A DNA stretch of 43,109 bases, from the NCBI GenBank assembly GCA_005776945.1, contig SXOB01000089.1, positions 1-43,109 of the forward strand, in the 5' to 3' direction. The notes under the pieces are model-generated. The model had not been told where the DNA came from, did not search any database, and saw only the letters and a program-made list of their open reading frames with translations. Every line of letters starts with the position of its first letter. The first letter of the stretch is position 1. The stretch comes from Pseudomonadota bacterium (GTDB lineage Bacteria; Myxococcota_A; UBA796; GCA-2862545). Of this stretch, positions 16,302 through 25,804 are shown one piece after another. The translations under genes and the position numbers were made by a program.

Positions 16302-17876
16302 TCAGGAGTTGCGCGACCAGCGACGCAGTACCTGCGCAGCGGCCGGGCCTTCGCGGTGAACGAGGCGGGAGAGATCCCGTGCGTCCACACGCTCGAGGTT
16401 GTCGACGAGTTCTTTCAAGCGGCTGGCGAGGTCCCCGTCCGGGTCGCGCGCCGCTTCCGCTGCGGCGGGGGTCGCCGTCGTGGCGTCTGATGCCGTCGTG
16501 GGGCGCGGCGCTACGGTTCCGGCCGCCTTCATGAGCGGCCGCACGACCAGCCCGAAAGACAGGAGAATGCTGAGTGCAAGGAGGCCGACTGCGGCGCCCG
16601 CAGGCGTCGACATCGCGTTGACGACCGGATTCGGGGCCTGCATCGGGGCCACGTCCACGAAGGGCACGAAGGTGACGCCGACGGAGTCACCGCGAGCGGC
16701 GTCGAAGCCCATGGCCGCACGGACAGAGGCGTCGATCCGCTTGCGAAGCTCCTCGACGTCCATTCCGGCCGACTTCGCAAGGCCAGCCATACGCGTCTCA
16801 TTGACTTGGACGGCCACGGAGATCCGGCGCAGGGCGCCCGCGTCTTGACGCTCCACGCCCTCGATCACGGAGTTCGTGTAGGTCGCGGTCGTCGACGAGC
16901 GCTCGGTGCCTGGTGTGGTGGCGCCGCCGTCGGGCCGTTCGGTCACGTTGGCGGCGACGCCGGGAACGCCGCCGGGCTGGGAGGTCCCGGTCGTGCGCGA
17001 TTCCTCGGTTTGCTCGCTCGACAACGCGCTCGCATCGGGGTCGACTCGGCGCGACGTTGTTTCCCGCGCGGTCGGGTCGAGGTCTACGGCCGCGGTGACG
17101 GTGAAACCGCCGTCGTAGCCGAGGACCTCGGACAGGGCGCGCGCGACGCGCTCCTCCGTGCGCCGCTCGAGTGCCGTTTGGCGCGCGAGCAGCGTGGTCG
17201 CCTCGTCGCCGGTCCCGGTTCCGGCGGCCAAGAGGTTGCCGTGGTGGTCGACGATGGCGACCCGGTCTGGCGGCAGGCCGTGGACGGCGCCGCTCACGAG
17301 GTTGGCAATCGACCGGACCGCTTCGGCGCCGATGTGAGCGCCAGGACGGAGGCGGATGAACACGCTGGCCCGCGCGGGCTCGTCATCTTCGGTGAAGAGG
17401 ACGACGGGTTTCTGGACGAGTTGCACGCGCGCCGCAGAGACGCCGTCGATCGTGCCGATCACGCGGGCCAACTCGCCTTCGCGGGCACGCAACAGGGCCC
17501 AGCGCTGAGCCTCGGGCGTGACCCCCAACGGCAGGTCCGATGCGTCGGAGGCCGAGGGGAGGTTGTCGGCGCCCGAAATGGCCGATCGGGCCCGTCCGAG
17601 ATCGGCTGCGGCGACGCGCAGGGTGCCTGGCGCCTCGATCCGGTAAGGGACAGCGGCCTCCTGCAGCGCTGCAGCGTGGTCGAGGATGACGTCGTAGGGC
17701 TGCCCATCGGCGAGCGTCGCCCACTCCGTTCGCTGGGCCATGCCAGCGGAGAGCACGATGCTGATCGCGGCCACCGAGCCGGCGCCGATCACCATCTTTC
17801 GGCGGTCGGGCGCGAGCTCCGTCCACCAGGTCGTCAAACCCGTCCACATGCGTGCAGCGGCGTCGGTTCGAGCCAT
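16302..17876 (-). CDS. fliF: Flagellar MS-ring protein FliF
   Basis: FliF (524 residues) builds the membrane MS-ring, the base of the rotor and export gate. An N-terminal membrane helix lies at about residues 26-45 (VIGAGSVAAISIVLSAGMAQ). The ring-building motifs follow (GVTPEAQRWALLRAREGELA, ARVQLVQKPVVLF, ARASVFIRLRPGA, VSGAVHGLPPDRVAIVDHHG). A second helix at about 430-450 (AAVGLLALSILLSFGLVV) precedes the C-terminal segment that binds FliG. A Thr/Glu-rich loop of about 60 residues (near 280-345) is typical of the ring-building region. Start ATG at 17876, 4 nt after the fliE stop. Confidence 0.96.
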   Translation of the reverse strand: MARTDAAARMWTGLTTWWTELAPDRRKMVIGAGSVAAISIVLSAGMAQRTEWATLADGQPYDVILDHAAALQEAAVPYRIEAPGTLRVAAADLGRARSAISGADNLPSASDASDLPLGVTPEAQRWALLRAREGELARVIGTIDGVSAARVQLVQKPVVLFTEDDEPARASVFIRLRPGAHIGAEAVRSIANLVSGAVHGLPPDRVAIVDHHGNLLAAGTGTGDEATTLLARQTALERRTEERVARALSEVLGYDGGFTVTAAVDLDPTARETTSRRVDPDASALSSEQTEESRTTGTSQPGGVPGVAANVTERPDGGATTPGTERSSTTATYTNSVIEGVERQDAGALRRISVAVQVNETRMAGLAKSAGMDVEELRKRIDASVRAAMGFDAARGDSVGVTFVPFVDVAPMQAPNPVVNAMSTPAGAAVGLLALSILLSFGLVVRPLMKAAGTVAPRPTTASDATTATPAAAEAARDPDGDLASRLKELVDNLERVDARDLSRLVHREGPAAAQVLRRWSRNS

Positions 17877-17880
17877 GGGC

Positions 17881-18165
17881 CTAGATCGCCATGTTCATGA
17901 CTTGTTCGTACGCGCCGATCAGGCGGTCGCGCACCGAGACCATGGTCCGCAGCGCAATGTCCGCCTTCTCGAGTTCGATCATCGTGCCGTGGAGGTCGGC
18001 CGACTCGCCGGAGGCCAGCAGCTCGAGCGCGCTGTCGGCGCGTTGCTCCTGGGCGTCGGTTCGATCCAAGGCGGCGCCAAGTTTGTCGCCGAAGCCCGGC
18101 GAGGTCGGGGTGGCCGACGGAGTGAGCGCTGGCGCAAGGGGCGCACCTGAGATGCGTTCGATCAC
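17881..18165 (-). CDS. fliE: Flagellar hook-basal body protein FliE
   Basis: FliE (94 residues) is the adaptor joining the MS-ring to the proximal rod. Its C-terminal half (MIELEKADIALRTMVSVRD and RLIGAYEQVMNM) is a close match to the family, in which this helix anchors FliE in the rod. The GTG start at 18165 overlaps the flgC TGA (GTGA), so translation is coupled. The stop codon is TAG, which shows that TAG works as a stop in this genome. Confidence 0.95.
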   Translation of the reverse strand: MIERISGAPLAPALTPSATPTSPGFGDKLGAALDRTDAQEQRADSALELLASGESADLHGTMIELEKADIALRTMVSVRDRLIGAYEQVMNMAI

Positions 18166-18590
18166 CGACCACCTCCGATTTCAAGTGCATGGAGGGCCAT
18201 GTCGCGCGTTGCCGACAGGGCGTTGAGGTTCGCCTCATACGAGCGGCTTGCGCCCATGAGGTCGACCATCTCTTGCAGGATGTCGATGTCCGGCATGGTG
18301 ACGAAGCCGTCCGCGTCGGCGTCGGGGTGCGAAGGGTCGTGGACCCGAGATCCTTCGCCGGGCGACGACGTGATGTCGGCCACTCGGACCCCCGCCACGG
18401 CCCGATCGAGCGCGTCTCCGAAGGGGTCGACGGGGACGGATTCGAAGACTGGCGACTTGCGTTGGTAGGGGCCGCCCTCTGCCGTGCGCGTCGTGCGAGC
18501 GTTGGCGAGATTGGAGGACACGGTGTGCAGCCGGGTGCGCTCGGCGGTGAGCCCGCTGGCCGACACGTTGAAGGCATCGAGAAAGTCCAC
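18162..18590 (-). CDS. flgC: Proximal rod protein FlgC
   Basis: FlgC (142 residues) is a proximal rod subunit. It opens MDFLDAFNVSASGLTAER and has VSSNLANARTTRTAEGGPY, the conserved rod N-terminal motif; the C-terminal helix (ILQEMVDLMGASRSYEANLN) contains the family's SRxYEAN motif. GTG at 18590 is chosen because GGAGG at 18600-18596 is 5 nt upstream and homologs begin MDF; the GTG at 18596 overlaps that Shine-Dalgarno sequence. The frame joins flgB and fliE with overlaps or tiny gaps. Confidence 0.94.
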   Translation of the reverse strand: MDFLDAFNVSASGLTAERTRLHTVSSNLANARTTRTAEGGPYQRKSPVFESVPVDPFGDALDRAVAGVRVADITSSPGEGSRVHDPSHPDADADGFVTMPDIDILQEMVDLMGASRSYEANLNALSATRDMALHALEIGGGR

Positions 18591-18592
18591 AT

Positions 18593-18949
18593 TCACCTCC
18601 CATCGCCAGCGGCGAAGCGCAGCAAGGCGAGGTGCCGCGACAGTCCCGCGCTCACAGCGCGGTACATGACGGAGTTCGCCTGCAGGTTGGCAGTCTCGCG
18701 TTCGATCAGGACGGCGTTGCCGTCCGTAGACCAGGGTGTTGGGTCGGCTTCTAGAATCGGTGCGTCGATGGGGGCGCCCGGCGCGCCGCCGTTGCCGGCC
18801 ATCGCGTCGTTGAGCGCGGTGCTGAAGTCGATGGATCGGGCGCGGAAGCCCGGCGTCTCCCCGTTCGCGAGGTTGCCGGCGACGAGGTGGTGCTGCTGCT
18901 GACGCAGGTCGAGCACGCGGCGGAGTCCGTCGATCATGCCGTTAGCCAT
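18593..18949 (-). CDS. flgB: Proximal rod protein FlgB
   Basis: FlgB (118 residues) is a proximal rod subunit and the first gene of the basal-body operon. LRQQQHHLVAGNLANGETPG is the conserved rod motif with an intact NLAN..TPG core. The C-terminal part (ETANLQANSVMYRAVSAGLS) matches the family. ATG at 18949 has GGAGG at 18958-18954, and the protein begins MANGMIDGLRRVLDLRQQ. An upstream in-frame extension to 19009 crosses the promoter and is rejected. Confidence 0.94.
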   Translation of the reverse strand: MANGMIDGLRRVLDLRQQQHHLVAGNLANGETPGFRARSIDFSTALNDAMAGNGGAPGAPIDAPILEADPTPWSTDGNAVLIERETANLQANSVMYRAVSAGLSRHLALLRFAAGDGR

Positions 18950-18964
18950 CGGTCCTCCGCGCCT

Positions 18965-18991
18965 CCATCGGACCGTCGGAGCCGAAGTTGA
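18965..18991 (-). promoter_or_regulatory. Sigma-28-like promoter of flgB-fliI operon
   Basis: The minus strand reads TCAACTTC (18991-18984), 11 nt, TCCGATGG (18972-18965). The -35 and the CCGAT core match the motA and flgM promoters in the same window. A start near 18958 would coincide with the GGAGG ribosome binding site, leaving a leader of about 9 nt. Basal-body genes are usually transcribed by sigma-54 or sigma-70 class II promoters, so this assignment is unusual. No sigma-54 -24 GG element is spaced correctly. Confidence 0.68.
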
Positions 18992-19059
18992 GAGCAAAGT
19001 GAACAACATTCCCCTGAGACCGTGTGTTAGCGGGCCCCGTAGCGAGATGGAGAATGGTG

Positions 19060-21012
19060 ATGCGGTGGCTGGCCTTTTCGTTCCTGTTGGGCGGCTGTGG
19101 TCCAGCCGAGCTTGCCGAGGTTTGCGACAACGACCTCGATGACGACCTCGATGGGTTGGAGGACTGCGCGGACTCCGACTGCCTTGGCGCCTGCTCCGAG
19201 CTCTGCGGCGACCGGCTGGACAATGATGGGGATGCGGCCATCGACTGTGTGGACACGGACTGCGACGGCAAGTGCGGTGAAACGTGTGACGACGGTCGCG
19301 ACAACGACCTGGACGGCCTGGTCGATTGCGACGATGAGAACTGCAACCAGGTGTTCTGCGCTGAAGTGTGCAATGACGCCCGCGACAACGACCTCGACGG
19401 CCGCATCGACTGCGACGACGATGCGTGTTTTGGGCCCGACTGCGCCGAACTTTGTGGCGACGGCGACGACAACGATGGCGATGGCGCGGCCGATTGCTTG
19501 GACCTCGATTGCCTTGGCGGCTGCCCAGAAGACTGTGGCGACGGCTTGGACAACGACGGCGACGCCCTCGTCGATTGTGGCGACACCCAGGACTGCCGCG
19601 GCGCGGTCACCTGCCCCGAAGTTTGTGACGACGGCCAGGACAACGACGGCGACTTGTTCATCGACTGTGGCGACGCCAACTGCGAAAGCTACTGCGACGC
19701 CGACGGCGACGGGTACCAGGCCGACGTCCACGGCGGGCTCGACTGCGACGACTCGGACCCGCAGGTCAACCCGCTCGGCATCGAGGTGTGTGACGGCATC
19801 GACAACGACTGCGACGCGCTCACCGACCAGGACGACGCGAGCCTGGATCCGACGACGCTCACGGCGTTCTACCCGGACAACGACAACGACAACTGGGGCC
19901 GTCCGGGCCCGATCACGAAGCTGTGCGTCGACGCTCCGGATTTGGCGCCGAACGACGACGATTGCAACGACAACCAGGCGCTGACCTTCCCCACAAATAC
20001 CGAAGTTTGCGACGGCGTCGACAACGACTGTGACGTGCTCGTCGACGACACCGATCCCACGCTCGATCTCGCCCAGACGCCGAGCTGGTACACGGACAGC
20101 GACGGCGACGGATGGGGTGGCGATGCCTTCGTCGATCAGGCTTGCGCGCAACCTGCCGGTACGGCCGACAACTCAGACGACTGCGACGACGCGGATCCGG
20201 ACGGCGAAGTCGTCAGCGACTGGCTGACCGACGGCGACGGCGATGGCTACGGCGCGGGGGCTCCTTTCGGCGCTGCGTCGTGTTCCGCGCCAGCGCCCAC
20301 CGGCTACGCCGAAGCCTGGAAGGGCGAGGACTGCGACGACTCCACGGCAGCGGTGTCGCCGGAGGCCCAGGAAGACTGCGGCGACGCGATCGACAATGAC
20401 TGCGACGGCGGCACCGACGAGTGCATCCACGGCACGATAGGCTTTGTCGGCCTCAACCTGGCCGACGGGTGCCTGTATGACAACTCCGGCGACTACCGTT
20501 GGGACAACCTCGGCTCGCTGACTTTCGAGGCTTGCGCAGAGGCTGCGAGCGCCCGAAAGGCCCAGTTTATGTCGGGGGAGAAGTCGGTTCCAGGGGGCTG
20601 GTTCGGCCACCGGAATGGCAGTGTTGCCATGACGGCCGATTACCCGAGCTACCTGACGACGAACGTCATTTCGAATGACACCTGCGTCGTAGGGCGCGAC
20701 CCCAACGCGTTGGTCGACAACCTCCCGCTGGCGAATCGGACGTTGGCCGAAGGCCGAGTCTGGGCCTGGGAAGACTTCGGCCTCCAATACTACGATGTGT
20801 GTCAGACCCTCGCGAGCGAACACGGTGGGTCGATCATCACGCCGTGGACCATCGGGCGGGGCGCCGTCGTGGAGTATTGGGTCAAGGCGGCCAATGAGTG
20901 CGCCGCTTACAATTGGATTCTGACGAGCGGAACGACATGGGGCACAAGTGTTGTCGCGGCGGGTGTACGCAGCGGCCAGAAGGCCTGCATGGTCGGGTAT
21001 ATCGACCTATAG
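19060..21012 (+). CDS. Asp/Cys-repeat MopE-like surface lipoprotein
   Basis: The lipoprotein begins [13 protein letters not shown] with lipobox LGGC; GGAG is 7 nt before ATG 19060, which decides this start over ATG 19054 and an upstream GTG. Residues about 20-212 are seven tandem units of roughly 27 residues with the core CxDGxDNDxDGxxDCxDxxC. Residues about 215-450 hold MopE-type units ([31 protein letters not shown]). These Asp-rich loops resemble Ca2+ sites and the Cys probably pair. The final 190 residues (from about [18 protein letters not shown]) are a distinct domain with Cys and Trp that I do not recognise. A calcium-stabilised cell-surface stalk with a terminal functional head is the simplest reading. 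Confidence 0.85.
   Translation: MRWLAFSFLLGGCGPAELAEVCDNDLDDDLDGLEDCADSDCLGACSELCGDRLDNDGDAAIDCVDTDCDGKCGETCDDGRDNDLDGLVDCDDENCNQVFCAEVCNDARDNDLDGRIDCDDDACFGPDCAELCGDGDDNDGDGAADCLDLDCLGGCPEDCGDGLDNDGDALVDCGDTQDCRGAVTCPEVCDDGQDNDGDLFIDCGDANCESYCDADGDGYQADVHGGLDCDDSDPQVNPLGIEVCDGIDNDCDALTDQDDASLDPTTLTAFYPDNDNDNWGRPGPITKLCVDAPDLAPNDDDCNDNQALTFPTNTEVCDGVDNDCDVLVDDTDPTLDLAQTPSWYTDSDGDGWGGDAFVDQACAQPAGTADNSDDCDDADPDGEVVSDWLTDGDGDGYGAGAPFGAASCSAPAPTGYAEAWKGEDCDDSTAAVSPEAQEDCGDAIDNDCDGGTDECIHGTIGFVGLNLADGCLYDNSGDYRWDNLGSLTFEACAEAASARKAQFMSGEKSVPGGWFGHRNGSVAMTADYPSYLTTNVISNDTCVVGRDPNALVDNLPLANRTLAEGRVWAWEDFGLQYYDVCQTLASEHGGSIITPWTIGRGAVVEYWVKAANECAAYNWILTSGTTWGTSVVAAGVRSGQKACMVGYIDL
19120..19695 (+). 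repeat. Seven tandem ~81-nt coding repeats
   Basis: Degenerate tandem copies of about 81 nt each encode the 27-residue unit CxxxCGDGxDNDGDxxxDCxDxDC. Unit boundaries fall at AEVCDND, SELCGDR, GETCDDG, AEVCNDA, AELCGDG, PEDCGDG and PEVCDDG. The DNA is rich in GACGACGGC-like strings. Copies differ at many third positions, which points to old duplications under protein-level selection. Confidence 0.8.
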
Positions 21013-21179
21013 TAGGCTGCTGAAGACGCCGTCCTGATGCGCCCGCGGGGGCAGCCGCCCTCGGCGTCGCGGGGACCCCAGGTTCGATCGCGCCCTCATG
21101 GACTTCGTCGCGCCCTACGGGTGCGCGAGCGGGCCGGGGCGTCGTGCCCCATCGAGCGATGCCCACGTTAGGCCGCGCC

Positions 21180-21329
21180 ATGGTCACTCTGGTACTGTGG
21201 CTCAGCGGCTGCCAGCGCGAAGACCTCACCGAAACCAGCCTGGGCACGAACGCCTGGGTGCTCGACGACCCCGAGCGCGCGTGCCTCGGCTGCCATCCCA
21301 GGACGTGGGCAAGACCCCCATTTCTTTGA
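21180..21329 (+). CDS. Short lipoprotein-like ORF with one CXXCH motif
   Basis: The frame encodes about 49 residues: MVTLVLWLSGCQRED, a lipoprotein-like start with lipobox LSGC, then DDPERACLGCHPRTW, a heme-c binding CLGCH, and a stop (TGA at 21327). It looks like the first exonless piece of a membrane-anchored cytochrome c whose remainder is missing: nothing protein-like follows in any frame before the esterase gene at 21434. It may be a decayed remnant or a very small real protein. No Shine-Dalgarno sequence is clear. Confidence 0.35.
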   Translation: MVTLVLWLSGCQREDLTETSLGTNAWVLDDPERACLGCHPRTWARPPFL

Positions 21330-21433
21330 CCATTTGGCACGATTCGGGTGAGTCGCTGGGACCCTGTCCCCGGGGCACCCCCCCGACACCCGATGCATGC
21401 CGCGGGTTACCGGCGCCCTGGTAGGCCAACCCC

Positions 21434-22561
21434 GTGCACATCCTGCTCCTTGCGTGCAGCGAGCCCGCAACCATGCCGCCGCTGCCCGCGGACACGTCGG
21501 ACAGCGAGCCCGCGTCGACCGATACGCTCCCGACGGACGCCCCGGTCGGCACCACGGACAGCGGGCCGACCGACACCGGCACGCCCGGATGCCCCACTTC
21601 CGTGTGGACGTCCGGGAGCTACGCCCTGGATCATGGCGGGGTGCAACGCGCCTTCAGCGTCTACGTGCCGTCGAGCTACGACCCCACGGCTCCAGCGCCG
21701 CTCGTGCTGGTTTTCCACGGTTGGGGCGGGGACAGTGGGGAGTTCCTCGGCGACGCGACGGTGACAGGGGAGGCGGACGCACGGGGGTACGTCCTGATCG
21801 CCCCGGAGGGCCTTGGCCCGGAGGAGGCGGGCAACCAACCCGCCTCGTGGTCGTTCCGCGGTTCCACGACGGGCCTCGACGGGGACGGGCTCAACGCCGA
21901 GGTGCCCGGTGACAGCCTCGACATCTGCGACGACGCCCGGACGACCGACTACGACTATCCGTCATGTGCTGGGGTAGCGGAGAACGGCTGCTCTTGGACA
22001 CATTGCCAGGACGACGACGTGGCGTTCGCCAAGGCCCTGGTCGCAGAGGCGTCGCAGAGCCTTTGCATCGACGCCGGGAGGGTCTACGCCGTCGGCGGCT
22101 CCAATGGGGGGATGTTCACCTGGGAGCTCGGCCAGAACGAGGTGAGCGCGGCGACATTCCGGGCGATTGCGCCGCTCATTGGGCTGCCGCATCGTGGGTA
22201 CTTGGCGCCGCCTGGACGCGCGGACGGGATGCCGGTACTGCTGATCACGGGGGCTCAGGACCGTACCGTCCCACCGGGCGCATGGGAGGACGACGCCTTC
22301 ACCACCACGAGCGACGGCGACGTGTACCACTACACGGGCGCCACCGCGATCACGCGGGTGTGGGCCGAAGCGCTGGGGTGTGACACTGCGGTCGACGCCG
22401 CCTCGATCGACGTGGGCCTGCCCGAACTCGATTGTCGCAGCTACTGCGACGGGGGCGCCGCTTGGCCTCCGCTGCTGGACTGCCGAGGCGAGATGGGGCA
22501 CACCTACGGCTTCTCCTGGTCGTGGCCGTTGATCATGGACTTCTTCGACCGCCACCCGTAG
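21434..22561 (+). CDS. PHB-depolymerase/LpqC-like esterase lipoprotein
   Basis: This secreted alpha/beta-hydrolase (375 residues) belongs to the polyhydroxybutyrate depolymerase/feruloyl esterase (CE1-like) group. GTG at 21434 gives MHILLLACSEP, a very short lipoprotein signal. A Thr/Asp/Ser linker spans residues about 15-50. The catalytic core shows APLVLVFHGWGGDSGEF (oxyanion strand), GRVYAVGGSNGGMFTWEL with nucleophile Ser223, PVLLITGAQDRTVPPGAW with the acid Asp, and CRGEMGHTYGFSWSW with the His. Extra Cys pairs (ENGCSWTHCQDDD, ELDCRSYCDGG) suggest disulfides. Polymer or feruloyl-ester substrate cannot be told from sequence. Stop codon is TAG. Confidence 0.88.
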   Translation: MHILLLACSEPATMPPLPADTSDSEPASTDTLPTDAPVGTTDSGPTDTGTPGCPTSVWTSGSYALDHGGVQRAFSVYVPSSYDPTAPAPLVLVFHGWGGDSGEFLGDATVTGEADARGYVLIAPEGLGPEEAGNQPASWSFRGSTTGLDGDGLNAEVPGDSLDICDDARTTDYDYPSCAGVAENGCSWTHCQDDDVAFAKALVAEASQSLCIDAGRVYAVGGSNGGMFTWELGQNEVSAATFRAIAPLIGLPHRGYLAPPGRADGMPVLLITGAQDRTVPPGAWEDDAFTTTSDGDVYHYTGATAITRVWAEALGCDTAVDAASIDVGLPELDCRSYCDGGAAWPPLLDCRGEMGHTYGFSWSWPLIMDFFDRHP

Positions 22562-22662
22562 AGCGGTGTGATCTCGCGCTGCGCGTGGTTCGCGGCACCG
22601 CAATTCGCGGCCTTGGTCCGCCAAGGCCGTCGAATGATATAACGGCGCCGAGGCCCCGAAGA

Positions 22663-24546
<1,884 letters not shown>

Positions 24547-24765
24547 CCGCGACGGCCGCGGGGAAGGCGAGGGGCGACCACCGCGCGTCCTCATCGTTGG
24601 CTCGTCTCGCTGTCGGCCGGTTCCACGCTATCGACGGCGAGCGTGGCAGGCGTCGTCGAGCTTCTAAGTTAGGGGGCCGCCACGGCGATCGTCAACTATG
24701 ACCCGACGGCAGAGCCCTTCGGTCCTATAGGTGCTTCGAATCGGGTAACCACTAAGACGTACTCA

Positions 24766-25020
24766 TTGGGGTTCGCCTTAGGGGTGCTGGATTCGGAAAG
24801 TTGGTGTACGTCGAAGCGCAAGACGGCTGACGATGAGGTGTGGTGCTCGATGGCCTGCGCGGAGCATGCCGGGGCCACGGGGGATGGCAACGCATGTCTT
24901 TCGTCGTGTGGATATGAAATCCATCCGGAGCTAAAGGTTTGTACTCTGACGGCTTCCTGCGTTCCTTGTCCACCACCCAAAGTGGCAGGGGAACCCGCCA
25001 CCGATCAGGGGTCGTCTTGA
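24766..25020 (+). CDS. Hypothetical Cys-rich protein
   Basis: The open frame runs from TAG at 24670 to TGA at 25018; the first usual start is TTG at 24766 (84 residues), but the frame before it (IVNYDPTAEPFGPIGASN, then VTTKTYSLGF) also reads like protein. Eight Cys (SWCTSK, VWCSMACAEH, ACLSSCGYE, KVCTLTASCVPC) suggest disulfides and export. The base composition is lower in GC than the flanks. The gene overlaps the start of the next by the TTGA join. I do not recognise the family; a fragment of a larger secreted protein is equally possible. Confidence 0.4.
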   Translation: MGFALGVLDSESWCTSKRKTADDEVWCSMACAEHAGATGDGNACLSSCGYEIHPELKVCTLTASCVPCPPPKVAGEPATDQGSS

Positions 25021-25565
25021 GCAGCGCGGCAGGCGTTCTGTTGGCCATGGCTTGCTCCAGCCATGTTGAAGTCCGGGGCGCAGTGCCGACGGTTGTCAAA
25101 CTCTATCGGAATTCCGATGGCAGCTCCTCGCGCGGCGAAGCTCTCGATGCATGGTTGGGACAAGCTGCGAATTCGCCGCGACGATGGATACGTCGGCTTC
25201 CTGGTCCAGAATCGCAGGATCAGGAATGTGCGAGAGTCGTGCCAGGTGGTTGGTTGCCGCTTGGTCCTGGAACCGTTGCCGAGGACGGTTTTTCTTGTCT
25301 GCCGGAAACGGCGGGGTCCGGAGTTTTTCGGGGCGTTGGAGGGCAGGAAGTGTACACGTCGTGGATTGCAAGGGGCGTCCTGTTCGATGGGGCGCGGGTT
25401 GCCTGGCGTGAGCCCCGGGGATCCCAAGTGGCCGCATGGTTGCGCACCGACGATGTTCTCGTTGCCTGCGAGAATGTGAGTGCTTTGGGCTGCCTTCGAG
25501 GAGAAGGCGGGGCTCCTGCCGCGTTGACGGTGCTTAGGAATGGGCGATTGGTGACACGGCCGTAA
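25017..25565 (+). CDS. Hypothetical secreted protein with atypical lipobox
   Basis: TTG at 25017 overlaps the previous stop (TTGA) and has AGGGG about 5 nt upstream. The protein (182 residues) begins MSSAAGVLLAMACSSHVEV when TTG is read as Met, with a Cys after a hydrophobic stretch but Met at the -2 position, so lipidation is uncertain. The mature part has scattered Cys (QECARVVPG, FSCLPETAG, ACENVSALGCLRG) and many Trp and Val, suggesting a compact beta-rich domain. No family is recognised. Bases 25566-25804 downstream hold no supported gene. Confidence 0.45.
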   Translation: MSSAAGVLLAMACSSHVEVRGAVPTVVKLYRNSDGSSSRGEALDAWLGQAANSPRRWIRRLPGPESQDQECARVVPGGWLPLGPGTVAEDGFSCLPETAGSGVFRGVGGQEVYTSWIARGVLFDGARVAWREPRGSQVAAWLRTDDVLVACENVSALGCLRGEGGAPAALTVLRNGRLVTRP

Positions 25566-25804
25566 ACCTCCCTGCCGGATCTTTGTCCACCGGCCCGGTC
25601 TGAGCCCTATCGACAGCGGCGCGTCCCGATGGCCGACTTGACGTATTCGTTCGGCGATTCGCGCCACAGAGGCCCAGGTGGTGGTCGTCCACAGGTCCCT
25701 GCGCTGGCGGGCGCTCGTGCTCAACCTCTGGCTCGTTCGCGGAGGTGTGCCCGGTGCTGGTCTGGTTCCGCGGAATGGCGCTAGTCTCGGAGCCCCCACG
25801 AGCG

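Noticed and set aside
18992..19030. TTTGCT before flgB looked like a sigma-54 -12 element.
   Set aside because: No GG is found at the required distance upstream.
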